Source of the DNA: an uncultured Planctomycetaceae bacterium | Lineage (GTDB): Bacteria > Planctomycetota > Planctomycetia > Planctomycetales > Planctomycetaceae | DNA length: 64,000 nt | Direction: 5' to 3' | Assembly: GCA_937916515.1 (NCBI GenBank) | Contig: CALFSX010000214.1 | Span: 1 to 64,000, forward strand | Part shown: positions 50,302 to 59,192 of the stretch, piece after piece | Position numbering within the stretch: the first letter of the stretch is position 1 | Layout: the number at the start of each line of letters is the position of its first letter | The notes under the pieces: model-generated | Databases searched by the model: none | The model's input: only the letters and a program-made list of their open reading frames with translations | What the model was told of the DNA's origin: nothing | Program-made: the position numbers and the translations under genes

Positions 50302-50763
50302 TTGATTCAGCAGAACATCAACTGGAACTGGAAACGATTTGCTGACCTGATGGTTGCTGAATTGTATCAGGTGCTTCAACTGCGTCAGGAAGTCTTTGTT
50401 GTGGAACAGCGTTGCTGCTATTCAGACATCGACGACTGGGACCAGGACGCCACTCATCTGTTGGGAACGAATGCTGATAACCAGCTGCTGGCGTATATTC
50501 GCGTCTTCGCACCGAATGTTCGATTTCCGGAAGCTTCAATCGGTCGCGTTATTATCAGCTCGGCTGCGCGAGGCAACGGGTTGGGGCATGAACTAATGGA
50601 TCGCGGCGTCGCGTTCTGTGCGGAAGAATTTCCAGATGCCCCGATTCGAATTGCAGCGCAGGCTCACTTAACCAGATTTTATCAGAGCCACGGGTTTCAC
50701 GTTGTTGGCGGAGAATACTCAGTCGACGATATTCCTCACGTTGACCTTGTAAAAAGCGACTGA
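50302..50763 (+). CDS. GNAT acetyltransferase, ElaA-like
   Basis: A 153-residue N-acetyltransferase resembling ElaA: LYQVLQLRQEVFVVEQRCCYSDIDDWDQDATHLLG, YIRVFAP, and the acetyl-CoA loop IGRVIISSAARGNGLGHELM (R/Q-x-x-G-x-G/A). AQAHLTRFYQSHGFHVVGGEYSVDDIPHVDL is the family ending. It starts at TTG (50302) with GGAAGG/GCGGAA upstream; the first ATG (50350) would remove part of the fold, so TTG is preferred. The natural substrate of ElaA proteins is not established. Confidence 0.88.
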   Translation: MIQQNINWNWKRFADLMVAELYQVLQLRQEVFVVEQRCCYSDIDDWDQDATHLLGTNADNQLLAYIRVFAPNVRFPEASIGRVIISSAARGNGLGHELMDRGVAFCAEEFPDAPIRIAAQAHLTRFYQSHGFHVVGGEYSVDDIPHVDLVKSD

Positions 50764-50811
50764 CGGTTGCGTTAAACAACTGCACAGCAAGATTCACTCA
50801 GCGCCGACAGG

Positions 50812-52464
50812 CTATTGCCATTGCTGCGCTAATTGACGCAGTCGGCTGGCCGCCTGTTCGCGAGTTTCGCCTGTCGTGGCTACCAGATCGTGAGACGCCG
50901 CAAAGTGTTGCAGGTCGCTGTAGGCTTTGTGTGCTCCCAATTGTTTTGACGTCCAGTCCATGTCTGATCGAACATCCATGACTGCCTGCATCTGCTGAAA
51001 CTTGTCGGCGATGATGGCTAATGCTCCTTCGCGGATCGTTTGATCGGAAACACTGCAAAGCGGCAGCAACGCAGACACAGACTCTTCAGAAAAATCGCTG
51101 CGTGCGATCTGGACAATAGGGCCTTGATTGCCGTCAATGATCTTCTGAACGTTATAGTGCTGAACGATTCGATCGACTGGCAGAACCAGCCAAAGATAGG
51201 CGGCGGCAGCCACCAGCCAGGTTTTCCTTCTAAGCAGCCACAACACGTTTTGTTGCTGCAATGTCATGTAAACGGTCAGCAGCAAACCTCCACACAATAC
51301 CACGCATGCCAACAGGCCGATGGCCTTAGCCTGATCCAGACCATTGAAGTGAATGAATGTTTGATATCGCTGAATCACAGAAACAGCCTGAACAAAGTTC
51401 AGTGCGACAAGTACGTAAGAAAGAATTCGTAACTGAGACAGACGAGAATCCGCCAGAGTGGCGCCATTGAAGATGACGCACATGAGAACGGATGTGCCCA
51501 GCGAAGTGATCCCCAGCCACATCAGTCCGTTCAGCGTCCAGGCAGAATAGTCAAAACCGCTGCCAAAGGTCTGAGAGCTTTGTTTATAGATTTCGAACAC
51601 CAGAAACAGGGCGAACGGCACGACAACGGCAATCAATGTATTGCGCAGCGGTGTAAACAGGGGAGCAAAATAGGAGCCGACTTCGTCAGGATCAATTTTT
51701 GCTGGTGACTCAACGGCAAGATTAAGTACAGGCCGCAATAGACCGGCTGTCACCCACATCACAAACAACCAAACTCCAACGTGCAGCAATTCAATGCTAT
51801 TAATCGCTTGCCACACGCTTGAAATCTGACTTCCGTTGGATGTAGCGCTGCTGGTAATTGCCTGCAGCAAGTCGGGGCGTAGCGCAATCGCTGTTCCGCC
51901 AAAGCCAGCCAATACAGCCAATGGCAATCCAAAGTTGAACAGGAACGAGGGAGGTCGATCTTCGTGAGGCAGCACCAGAGCCTGAGTCATTTTGGCATGC
52001 ATTGCCAAAATAAACTCCCATCCACCCCAGAGACTTTCAATGGCAAACATTGTTGTGCGAATGAAGAACGGCGACTGATGTCTCAAAGCAAGCGTGTAAG
52101 CCGCCAGCAGCCATGTGGCCGCAACAAGCAGTACCAGATTTCCATGCACGGCCAGGCGATAGGAAACACCCAGCAACATTGCCGTAATCAGAATTGTCAT
52201 GGGCCCGCACGATCGCCCCGGAATACCGATAAACAACAGAACAGCAGCGGCTGGAAAGAAAACAGCTGGCCCGGAATAACCTGCGGCACGCAGCAGAGTG
52301 AATTCCGCAAGCACAGCCATCAGTAGCATGATGAGGCACGCGACTGTCGTGCTGGCGGTCATGATCCCGGGCGGCACGTCGTCCAGCACCATTTCCAGCT
52401 CGCACTCATCCTGCTCAATCGGAAGCAGTTGGTCTGCGGCATCCCACGCAGCCCCCTTGCGCAT
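50812..52464 (-). CDS. Polytopic membrane protein, DUF4173/DUF4153-like
   Basis: A 550-residue protein with about eleven to twelve hydrophobic helices between residues 35 and 430, followed by a soluble C-terminal region of about 110 residues (IVQIARSDFSEESVSALLPLCSVSDQ ... REQAASRLRQLAQQWQ). The arrangement, and the TPLRNTLIAVVVPFALFLVFEIYKQ and YVLVALNFVQAVSVIQRYQTFI segments, fit DUF4173/DUF4153 membrane proteins, whose role is unknown. The first 35 residues are acidic. It is convergent with the GNAT gene and has no operon partner. Confidence 0.72.
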   Translation of the reverse strand: MRKGAAWDAADQLLPIEQDECELEMVLDDVPPGIMTASTTVACLIMLLMAVLAEFTLLRAAGYSGPAVFFPAAAVLLFIGIPGRSCGPMTILITAMLLGVSYRLAVHGNLVLLVAATWLLAAYTLALRHQSPFFIRTTMFAIESLWGGWEFILAMHAKMTQALVLPHEDRPPSFLFNFGLPLAVLAGFGGTAIALRPDLLQAITSSATSNGSQISSVWQAINSIELLHVGVWLFVMWVTAGLLRPVLNLAVESPAKIDPDEVGSYFAPLFTPLRNTLIAVVVPFALFLVFEIYKQSSQTFGSGFDYSAWTLNGLMWLGITSLGTSVLMCVIFNGATLADSRLSQLRILSYVLVALNFVQAVSVIQRYQTFIHFNGLDQAKAIGLLACVVLCGGLLLTVYMTLQQQNVLWLLRRKTWLVAAAAYLWLVLPVDRIVQHYNVQKIIDGNQGPIVQIARSDFSEESVSALLPLCSVSDQTIREGALAIIADKFQQMQAVMDVRSDMDWTSKQLGAHKAYSDLQHFAASHDLVATTGETREQAASRLRQLAQQWQ

Positions 52465-52978
52465 TCGAGACGGCCGAATCTGTGGATTATTCAGTCAATC
52501 ATGTTGCTTTGTTTCGGTTTACCAAGTGGCCAGCCTGGTTGCCGCCCTCGCAATTTACACCGGAGTAGCTGTACACATGTTCCCAAACCAGTCGGTTCAG
52601 CTGAGAAAACACTGGTCTGTTGCAGATTATGCATTGCGAACACTGCAAAGCGAAGTGTTTTCGTGTCCGTGCCCTGGATCGGTGGCTCAGTTTACATGTC
52701 GTTCCGGTTATTCCGTCGCCGGGTGGGCATTGTTCATGTTTCAGGGCAGCAGTATTCCGCTTCAGAAATTGAGAATTCGCGATTCGTGGTGTTCATGTGT
52801 ACACACGTTAATCCGGGCGGCCATTTTACGTGCAAACAGTGACGGGTTTGCTCGCGACAGCTAACACGGTTTCGAACGGCTCTTGTTGCTGCTCGCCGAA
52901 CACGGCTCAGTTGAGCGACGCTGGGCGCGATGTCACACTTGGGCCGCACGACCTGTTTCGATCCATGAAGGAAATTCC
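52465..52978. other. 514-bp divergent intergenic stretch, no supported gene
   Basis: A plus-strand open frame of 188 codons runs through here, but it begins inside the membrane-protein gene in antisense and has no recognisable domain. Promoters for the two divergent genes are expected. Confidence 0.45.
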
Positions 52979-54301
52979 ATGAAGACCTTTTTGCCGATTT
53001 TTTTTATGCTGGTGGCGTTTGCAACTAACTGCATCGCTCAGAATCCGACGGCTGAACAGCTTTCGAACTGGCATCACTGGCGCGGGCCGTTTGCTAACGG
53101 ATCGGTGTCGTCGAAGTTGTCGCCAGCAACCGTTTGGAATGAAGCAAAAAACGTAAAGTGGACGGTGGAACTTCCGGGCACCGGAACTTCCACCCCCATT
53201 ATCTGGGACGACCGAATTTTTGTGCTGTCGGCCAAAGAAACGGATCGCAAGTCAGCAACGCCACCAGTCACAGATGAACAGTCAAAGACAGTCCCACCGG
53301 ATGTCTATTATCAGTTTTTTGTCACCTGTGTTGCCCGCAGCACCGGGGAAGTTTTGTGGCAGAAAATCGCGGTTGAAGAAGTTCCTCACGAAGGACACCA
53401 TCCGACTCACACTTATGCGGGAAGCTCGCCAACCACAGATGGCAAACGTCTGTACGTTTCATTCGGTTCGCGAGGAGTCTTTTGCTATTCGTTGGCTGGC
53501 GAACTGCTGTGGAAAACTGACCTTGGCAACATGAAGACCCGCTATGGTTGGGGTGAAGCGGTGACACCCGTTATTCACGGCGACTTTTTAGTCATCAACT
53601 GGGACCAGGAACAAGGTTCCTTCATCACGTGCCTGGATGCGGTAACCGGCAAGGAAAAATGGAGAACCGAACGTCCAACCGAAGTCACGTCATGGAACAC
53701 GCCGCTGATCGCTGACTTTGCCGACCGCCAAATCGTTGTTGTTAACGGAACCGATAAAGTGCGAGCGTATGAACTAACAACTGGTAAGGAACTCTGGTCA
53801 TGTGGTGGGCAGACCGTGAATGCGATTCCTTCACCAATCAGGTTTCTGGACAACGTGATTGTAATGAGCGGTTATCGTGGAGCGTTTGCGACTTCTATAC
53901 CGCTGGATTCGACAGGCGACGTGTCGGGTTCTGAGTTGTTGAAATGGCAGCACAACCGAGGCACGCCATATGTGCCTTCGCCGCTGTTGTCCGGCCATCG
54001 ACTGTTCTTTACCGGCGGCAACGGCAACATTTTGACCGTTTTAAATGCGACAGACGGTTCTGCAATTGGTGAACCACGCAGAATGTCAGCGATTGGAAAC
54101 CTGTACGCGTCGCCGGTGGCCGCTGGCGGGTATCTTTACCTGCTGGATCGCGACGGAACCTGTTTGGTTCTTGAAGATAACGATGCACTAACTGTCGTTT
54201 CTGTGAATCGATTAAACGATTCCACAGACGCGTCACCCGTTGTTGTTGGCGATCAGTTGTTTATTCGCAGCTGGTCGAAGTTGTACTGCATAGCAGAATA
54301 A
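52979..54301 (+). CDS. Secreted PQQ-like beta-propeller protein
   Basis: 440 residues from the ATG at 52979, which has AAGGA 7 nt upstream and starts a signal peptide (MKTFLPIFFMLVAFATNCIA); an earlier in-frame start is not supported. WHHWRGPFANGSVSSK is the standard opening of planctomycete PQQ-like repeat proteins. Propeller blades recur as W.v.lpG.g.StPiiwddrifvlsa, GSPTTDGKRLYVSFGSRGVFCYSLAGELLW, CLDAVTGKEKWRTE and YLYLLDRDGTCLVLEDND. These proteins are usually not PQQ enzymes but periplasmic binding or scaffold propellers. Confidence 0.92.
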   Translation: MKTFLPIFFMLVAFATNCIAQNPTAEQLSNWHHWRGPFANGSVSSKLSPATVWNEAKNVKWTVELPGTGTSTPIIWDDRIFVLSAKETDRKSATPPVTDEQSKTVPPDVYYQFFVTCVARSTGEVLWQKIAVEEVPHEGHHPTHTYAGSSPTTDGKRLYVSFGSRGVFCYSLAGELLWKTDLGNMKTRYGWGEAVTPVIHGDFLVINWDQEQGSFITCLDAVTGKEKWRTERPTEVTSWNTPLIADFADRQIVVVNGTDKVRAYELTTGKELWSCGGQTVNAIPSPIRFLDNVIVMSGYRGAFATSIPLDSTGDVSGSELLKWQHNRGTPYVPSPLLSGHRLFFTGGNGNILTVLNATDGSAIGEPRRMSAIGNLYASPVAAGGYLYLLDRDGTCLVLEDNDALTVVSVNRLNDSTDASPVVVGDQLFIRSWSKLYCIAE

Positions 54302-54395
54302 CGCGATCAGCTTCTCTTTCACTAACCTAAGCCAGGGCGGCGGATGTTTTAGCTGCAACAGTCCTGGGCTCTTTTTAAATAAGAAACTCGCACGC

Positions 54396-54971
54396 ATGAC
54401 CGCAAGAATTCTGGCTTTTGCAGGCAGTACTCGCACAAATTCCTACAACAAAAAACTTGTCAACTTTGCCGCCAGGGCTGCAGAAGATGCTGGAGCCGAA
54501 GTGACTCTGATTGATCTTCGTGACTTCGCGCTGCCCCTGTTTGATGAGGACATCGAAGCGGCGGGAACGCCGATTGCGGCAACTAAACTGAAGCAACTGT
54601 TCCTGTCCCATAACGGCTTGTTGATTGCATCGCCGGAATATAACAGCTCGATATCTGCCGTTCTAAAAAACGCGATCGACTGGGTTTCCCGGTCAGCTCC
54701 TGGTGAACCGATGAAGGCTGCATTCACAGGAAAAGTTGCCGCCATTATGAGCGCGTCACCGGGTGGCCTTGGCGGGCTGCGAGGTCTGGTTCACGTGCGA
54801 AGTATTCTGGAAAACATCAGCGTGATGGTGCTTCCTGATCAGTACGCATTAGGATCGGCTCACAGCGCGTTTAACGACGACGGCAACCTGATTGAAGAAC
54901 GAGCTGCAAAGACGGTCGTCGATATTTCGCAAAAGCTGGTTCACACAATTTCGCGTTTGAACGCAGATTAG
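54396..54971 (+). CDS. NAD(P)H-dependent FMN reductase
   Basis: A 191-residue flavodoxin-fold reductase. ILAFAGSTRTNSYNKKL is the FMN phosphate loop (GS-x-R-x-x-S-x-N), and LIASPEYNSSISAVLKNAIDWVSR is the family signature. SPGGLGGLRGLVHVRSILENI forms the dimer/FMN region. It reduces FMN, quinones or azo compounds with NAD(P)H. No close functional partner; 94 bp after the propeller gene. Confidence 0.93.
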   Translation: MTARILAFAGSTRTNSYNKKLVNFAARAAEDAGAEVTLIDLRDFALPLFDEDIEAAGTPIAATKLKQLFLSHNGLLIASPEYNSSISAVLKNAIDWVSRSAPGEPMKAAFTGKVAAIMSASPGGLGGLRGLVHVRSILENISVMVLPDQYALGSAHSAFNDDGNLIEERAAKTVVDISQKLVHTISRLNAD

Positions 54972-55044
54972 CGAAGCATCAAGTCAGTTTGCCACGTTCA
55001 CCGTTGCATGGTTGAAGCGTGCATTCACAAAATGCCTCCGGCAT

Positions 55045-55064
55045 CAGGGGACGCGCGTCCCCTG
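55045..55064. repeat. Perfect 20-bp palindrome between convergent genes
   Basis: CAGGGGACGCGCGTCCCCTG is an exact palindrome, preceded directly by the small hairpin ATGCC-TCC-GGCAT. It lies in the 124-bp gap between convergent genes and may serve as a bidirectional terminator. Confidence 0.7.
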
Positions 55065-55095
55065 GTGACCAGAAGAATCTATGAACACGATCAAC

Positions 55096-55449
55096 TTAGC
55101 CGTTGCGGCGAGTTGTCAGTTCGTAAACGGGCCATTCTGTGCCGCAGTCGTTACAGTGAAAGCCGACAATGGTCGCTGTGCCGGGAATTGGCAAACGGCT
55201 TTTCGGGCTAATAGCGGCGTCCTGCAATTCCAGTGGCTCAATGTCGTGGCGTGAGCATTCCGGGCAGGCGGCGTTGTCGTGAAGAATCTTGGCGCGATCA
55301 GCAGGCGGTGTGATGCGACCGCTTAAAATGGTGGCTCTTCGATGAGATCGAAAAGGGATCACATGACGGTCTTCCGTCAGTTCAACCTTGCTCTCAACGT
55401 TGGCGTATTCCTGAGGTGGTTCGTACAGACGCAGATGTAGTCGGTTCAT
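55096..55449 (-). CDS. Small zinc-ribbon protein
   Basis: 117 residues from the ATG at 55449, which has a strong GGAGGAG site 5-6 nt upstream; the longer frame is not needed. CPECSRH and FHCNDCGTEWP give two cysteine pairs that should hold one zinc ion, separated by about 37 residues. The N-terminal part (MNRLHLRLYEPPQEYANV) is not recognisable. Function unknown; such ribbons often mediate protein or nucleic-acid contacts. Confidence 0.75.
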   Translation of the reverse strand: MNRLHLRLYEPPQEYANVESKVELTEDRHVIPFRSHRRATILSGRITPPADRAKILHDNAACPECSRHDIEPLELQDAAISPKSRLPIPGTATIVGFHCNDCGTEWPVYELTTRRNG

Positions 55450-55839
55450 CGTGACTCCTCCTTGATTCACGGGGCGATTTCGAATTTTAAGAGCCGCCCG
55501 TCTTGAGTATTCCTTACTCGTGCTGCCCGGCAAATTTTTGCCAAACAACCCGGCTCGACGGCAACTGTACGCATGATTGCTTGGATGCTCAAGCTTTGAA
55601 ACAAAGATTTTACACTCGGCAAAATGGGACGAATGCGGTCAGTTTTCGACCCGGGTGACGGTGAATTTTCGCGTGAGCACCATATTTAGTGCATATCTGG
55701 CAAACATTGTCCGCTATCTGGTAATTGCGATGATTCCGCACTGCGATTTGTCGACACCGGATCAACTAAATGGTTCGGATTCTGGATAAGTTACGTTCTG
55801 CGGGTGACTTTGTCCGATCGGGGCGAAACAATCCCGCCC
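55450..55839. other. 390-bp divergent intergenic stretch, no gene seen
   Basis: Between the zinc-ribbon and DAHP synthase genes. No domain-bearing frame. Promoters for both are expected. Confidence 0.4.
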
Positions 55840-57174
55840 ATGAGCACATCGTGGAAACCAGATTCGTGGCAGTCTCGCGTCGCGGCGCAGCAGCCAGTTT
55901 ACGCCAATCGAACCGAAGTCGATGAGGTATTGAAAAACCTTGCGCAACTTCCTCCGCTGGTGACAGCCTGGGAAGTTGATCGCCTGCAAAAGCAACTGGC
56001 GGCCGCTCAAGCCGGAAACGCGTTTGTGCTTCAGGGTGGGGACTGTTCAGAAAGCTTCGCCGACTGCAATGCGAACACGATTTTGCGCAAGCTGAAAGTG
56101 CTGATCCAAATGAGCCTGGTGCTGATTTGCGGATCGAAGCAGCGGATCGTGCGAATCGGACGTATTGCAGGTCAATATGCAAAGCCGCGGTCAACGAACA
56201 CCGAAACCCGAGACGGCCTGGAACTGCCCAGCTATCGTGGCGACATTATCAATCGTAGTGGATTCACCAAAGACGAACGTGAACCGAATCCGCAGTTGCT
56301 GTTGCGAGCTTACGAACGATCCGCTTTAACGATGAACTACATTCGTGCTCTTAGCGAAGGTGGATTTGCTGACTTGCATCATCCGGAGAACTGGGATCTG
56401 GAATTTGTTCGCAACACGCCAGGTTCACGCAAGTACCAGCAGCTGCTGGAATCACTCAGCGATTCCATTCGCTTTATGGAAGTTGTTTCGTCCGGCGAAC
56501 TGGACCAGCTGACTCGAGTTGACTTCTTCACGTCTCACGAAGGCCTGCACCTGTTGTACGAACAGGCTTTAACGCGAGCCGACCATCGTCAGCACGGCTA
56601 CTACAATCTCAGCACTCACCTGCCGTGGATCGGCGACCGCACGCGAGCCATCGATGGTGCTCACGTGGAATACTTCCGAGGCATCCGCAACCCGATTGGT
56701 GTGAAGGTTGGCAATACAATTGCTGCCGACGAATTGATTGATTTGATTAAGGTGTTGAATCCGGAAAATACTCCGGGGCGACTAACGCTGATTCACAGAT
56801 TCGGAGTCGACAAAATTGCCAGCAAGCTGCCGATTCTGGCCACAGCTGTTCGTCAGGCAAATCTGAACGTGTTGTGGAGCTGCGACGCCATGCACGGCAA
56901 CACGCATGCAACTCGCAACGGCTTCAAAACGCGATCGTTTGACGACATCACGTCCGAAATTATTTCCGCGTTTCGAATTCACCGCGAATGCGGCACTCGT
57001 TTAGGCGGCATTCATCTGGAACTCACAGGCGAAGACGTCACCGAATGCGTGGGTGGCCCCGCGAATCTGACAGAATCTGACCTGCCGCGAGACTACCGCA
57101 GCCAGGTCGATCCTCGCCTGAACTACGAACAAGCCATGGAAATCGCCTTCCTGCTGTCAGAACAACACAAATAG
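55840..57174 (+). CDS. Class II DAHP synthase (3-deoxy-7-phosphoheptulonate synthase)
   Basis: 444 residues from the ATG at 55840; the 12 codons before it in the frame are not conserved. It catalyses the first step of the shikimate pathway, joining phosphoenolpyruvate and erythrose 4-phosphate. SWKPDSWQSRVAAQQPVY is the class II opening; FVLQGGDCSESFADCN contains the metal-binding cysteine, RIGRIAGQYAKPRS binds phosphate, and HEGLHLLYEQALTR, WSCDAMHGNTHAT and GGIHLELTGEDVTECVGG carry further active-site residues. It lacks the long N-terminal regulatory extension of mycobacterial and plant enzymes. A dispersed repeat starts at the stop codon. Confidence 0.96.
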   Translation: MSTSWKPDSWQSRVAAQQPVYANRTEVDEVLKNLAQLPPLVTAWEVDRLQKQLAAAQAGNAFVLQGGDCSESFADCNANTILRKLKVLIQMSLVLICGSKQRIVRIGRIAGQYAKPRSTNTETRDGLELPSYRGDIINRSGFTKDEREPNPQLLLRAYERSALTMNYIRALSEGGFADLHHPENWDLEFVRNTPGSRKYQQLLESLSDSIRFMEVVSSGELDQLTRVDFFTSHEGLHLLYEQALTRADHRQHGYYNLSTHLPWIGDRTRAIDGAHVEYFRGIRNPIGVKVGNTIAADELIDLIKVLNPENTPGRLTLIHRFGVDKIASKLPILATAVRQANLNVLWSCDAMHGNTHATRNGFKTRSFDDITSEIISAFRIHRECGTRLGGIHLELTGEDVTECVGGPANLTESDLPRDYRSQVDPRLNYEQAMEIAFLLSEQHK

Positions 57175-57240
57175 CAAGGGCTTCGCCCTTGACCCGGTGG
57201 CGTGGTGCGTGAGAAGACATGGGTCGTTGTAACCGCCGAG
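57175..57240 (+). repeat. Dispersed repeat, copy G (3'-truncated)
   Basis: Begins at the base after the TAG stop (57172-57174) of the DAHP synthase gene: CAAGGGCTTCGCCCTTGACC, GTGGCGTGG, and CCGCCGAG, after which the similarity ends. Confidence 0.85.
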
Positions 57241-57277
57241 TGTTTGTTTTTTTCCTCAACAGCAAGCGATATAGAGT

Positions 57278-57335
57278 CGTAGGGTCGGTTCCTACCGGCC
57301 ATGTTCACCCTGCGGCCGGTAGGAACCGGCCCTAC
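57278..57335. repeat. GGCCGG inverted repeat between convergent genes (family 2)
   Basis: CGTAGGGTCGGTTCCTACCG and its mirror CGGTAGGAACCGGCCCTAC flank a short centre; relative of the element at 16221-16276. Again between convergent genes, here DAHP synthase and the aminotransferase. Confidence 0.8.
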
Positions 57336-57342
57336 ACGTTGA

Positions 57343-58470
57343 TCATCCGGTTGCGTTGATCACTGCCGCAAGTTTGTCGATTTCAAGTGCGTCAGCCAGC
57401 AGGATCGGGTGGTGCAGTGTGATCAGGTTTTCGTGAAGCAAGTCGGCATTGGGGAGGTCTTCTGCTGTACGGAAACGTCGTTGGCTGTGGATGCGATGCA
57501 GGCCCGGAAATGCGGAGTCCAACGGTATGTTGCGTGTTCGTAGTTCTTCGCAAAAGCTTTCGCGATCAAACTTCGACCCAGCACGTGTTGTGTAGCGGAA
57601 TGCCAGCTTGTAGAAGGCGGGAATGCTGTTCCCCAACTGCAGCGGGGATGGATCAATCGCGGCCTGCAACGGCGAATCAGGTGCCAGTTGCTGCAATAAT
57701 CGCTGTACGTTGGTCAGCCGCAACTTTGTGCGATGTGGCAATTGCTGAAGTTGTGGCAGCAGCACGGCGGCCTGCATTTCGGACAACGGATACGCGTCAT
57801 TGCCTCGCTGAGTATACAACCGAATTCTTTGAGCCAGCATCGCGTCGTTCGTCAGCACCGCGCCGCCTCGACCTGCGGTTAGCAACTTGCTGCCACCGAA
57901 GCTAAGAACACCAATGTCACCGATCGAACCTGCCGCACGACCGTTCAGGGTTCCTCCAGCGGTTTGACACGCATCTTCAATCACGACGATGCCGCGTTGT
58001 CTGGCCAACGAAGCAACTTCGTCTATTCGAGCAAAACTGCCATGCAGATGCGAACAAATGATGGCTCGCGTTTTACTGCTGAAGGCGGCCGGCAACTGTG
58101 TCGGATCTAAAATCGGCAGCCCAGGAAGAGTGTCCACCAGCACAGGAGTGGCTCCAAGGCTCAGCACATTCGCGAAGTTCGCTTTGTAGTCATAAGCCGC
58201 CAGAATAACTTCGTCACCGGGCTCCACTTTGGCGGCTCGCAACGCCAGTTCGACAGCCGACGTGCCGCTGCTGCACAGCATCACGTGTTCCACAGAATGG
58301 AAGTCCGCCAGAGCTGTTTGCAGGCTTTCGCAATGTGGTCCGTGATAGCGTCCCCAACTGCCGTCGCTAAGCATTTTGGCAAACACATCACGGATCGAGT
58401 CGTCTGCGATGGGCCAACTGACCGGCTGAACAGCATCTCTGCCGAAGTCGTCGTGTGCTGGGCTGTTCAA
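57343..58470 (-). CDS. DegT/DnrJ/EryC1/StrS-family PLP aminotransferase
   Basis: A 375-residue sugar aminotransferase-like enzyme. SDGSWGRYHGPHCESLQTAL and MLCSSGTSAVELALRAAKVEPGDEVI form the substrate/PLP pocket; VIEDACQTAGG (D166) binds the pyridine nitrogen; and K195 in LSFGGSKLLTAGRGG is the PLP lysine. RIRLYTQRGNDAYPLSEMQAAVLLPQL is also typical. It would make amino-sugars for surface glycans or secondary metabolites. Its start overlaps the Rieske gene stop by 4 bp (ATGA-type), so translation is coupled. Confidence 0.92.
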   Translation of the reverse strand: MNSPAHDDFGRDAVQPVSWPIADDSIRDVFAKMLSDGSWGRYHGPHCESLQTALADFHSVEHVMLCSSGTSAVELALRAAKVEPGDEVILAAYDYKANFANVLSLGATPVLVDTLPGLPILDPTQLPAAFSSKTRAIICSHLHGSFARIDEVASLARQRGIVVIEDACQTAGGTLNGRAAGSIGDIGVLSFGGSKLLTAGRGGAVLTNDAMLAQRIRLYTQRGNDAYPLSEMQAAVLLPQLQQLPHRTKLRLTNVQRLLQQLAPDSPLQAAIDPSPLQLGNSIPAFYKLAFRYTTRAGSKFDRESFCEELRTRNIPLDSAFPGLHRIHSQRRFRTAEDLPNADLLHENLITLHHPILLADALEIDKLAAVINATG

Positions 58471-58847
58471 GCCGTTGCTCCTTCATCCGACCCGCTGGTT
58501 TCGGTGTCGGGCGCTTTCGGAGCTTCGGGAAGTGGCACAGACACCTGAATTTCGCCGCCTTTCAACTGAACCGGATAAGTGGGTGACTTGATCGCACTTT
58601 TGCGGTTGTCCAGCCAGGTTCCGTCTTTAATACTGAAACACCAGGCGTGCCAGGGGCACATGACCGAACCGTCTTCCGCAACGGGGCTTTCTGATAGTGA
58701 AGCTCCCATGTGCGGACAGAAGTCATTCATGGCGAAGTATTCGTCCTTGTGCAGGAAAACTCCCACCATCGTTCCATTCACGGGAAAGCAGCGGCCTTCG
58801 CCTTCAGGAATATCGCCGACTTTGGCAACGGTCTGAAAATCAGACAT
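58467..58847 (-). CDS. Rieske [2Fe-2S] ferredoxin-like protein
   Basis: A 126-residue soluble Rieske protein: C44-x-H46 in DFCPHMGASL and C64-x2-H67 in VMCPWHAWCF hold the cluster. The length and the lack of a membrane helix place it with NirD- or dioxygenase-type ferredoxins. It ends with an acidic, low-complexity tail (PLPEAPKAPDTETSGSDEG). It lies directly upstream of, and overlaps, a DegT-family aminotransferase. Electron delivery to an oxygenase or a redox role linked to sugar modification is conceivable, but nothing nearby proves it. Confidence 0.92.
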   Translation of the reverse strand: MSDFQTVAKVGDIPEGEGRCFPVNGTMVGVFLHKDEYFAMNDFCPHMGASLSESPVAEDGSVMCPWHAWCFSIKDGTWLDNRKSAIKSPTYPVQLKGGEIQVSVPLPEAPKAPDTETSGSDEGATA

Positions 58848-59192
58848 TGTTCAGTTATCTTTCTACAACGGGCTCTGCCCGGATTCGATGCAAGCTGCTG
58901 TTTTTCGAACGCTCGGCGACGCACTTTACCTTAGATTCGGCTTCGTCACCCCGAAAAATCGTCGTCACAAATTGTGGCGGTACGGCAGGTTCGGGTCAAA
59001 TGCCGAAATCCGAGGCGACTTTGACTTCCCGAGTCAGAAAATACTGAGCGAATGATCGGTAACCGCTACAATGCCGCCGGAAACTTATTTCGTGCGACCT
59101 AAAGAAAAAGCGATTGAACACCCGGCACTACTGTCTGACAGCGATAATTCCGCCGTTGGATAACGTTGCCCGTCCAGTCGAGTGTTGAAACC
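58848..59192. other. 345-bp divergent intergenic stretch, no gene seen
   Basis: Between the Rieske and obg genes. No rplU/rpmA genes, which often precede obg, are here. Promoters in both directions are expected. Confidence 0.45.

Noticed and set aside
52298-52864. 188-codon plus-strand open frame
   Set aside because: Begins in antisense to a membrane protein; its hydrophobic stretch is explained by that overlap and chance.
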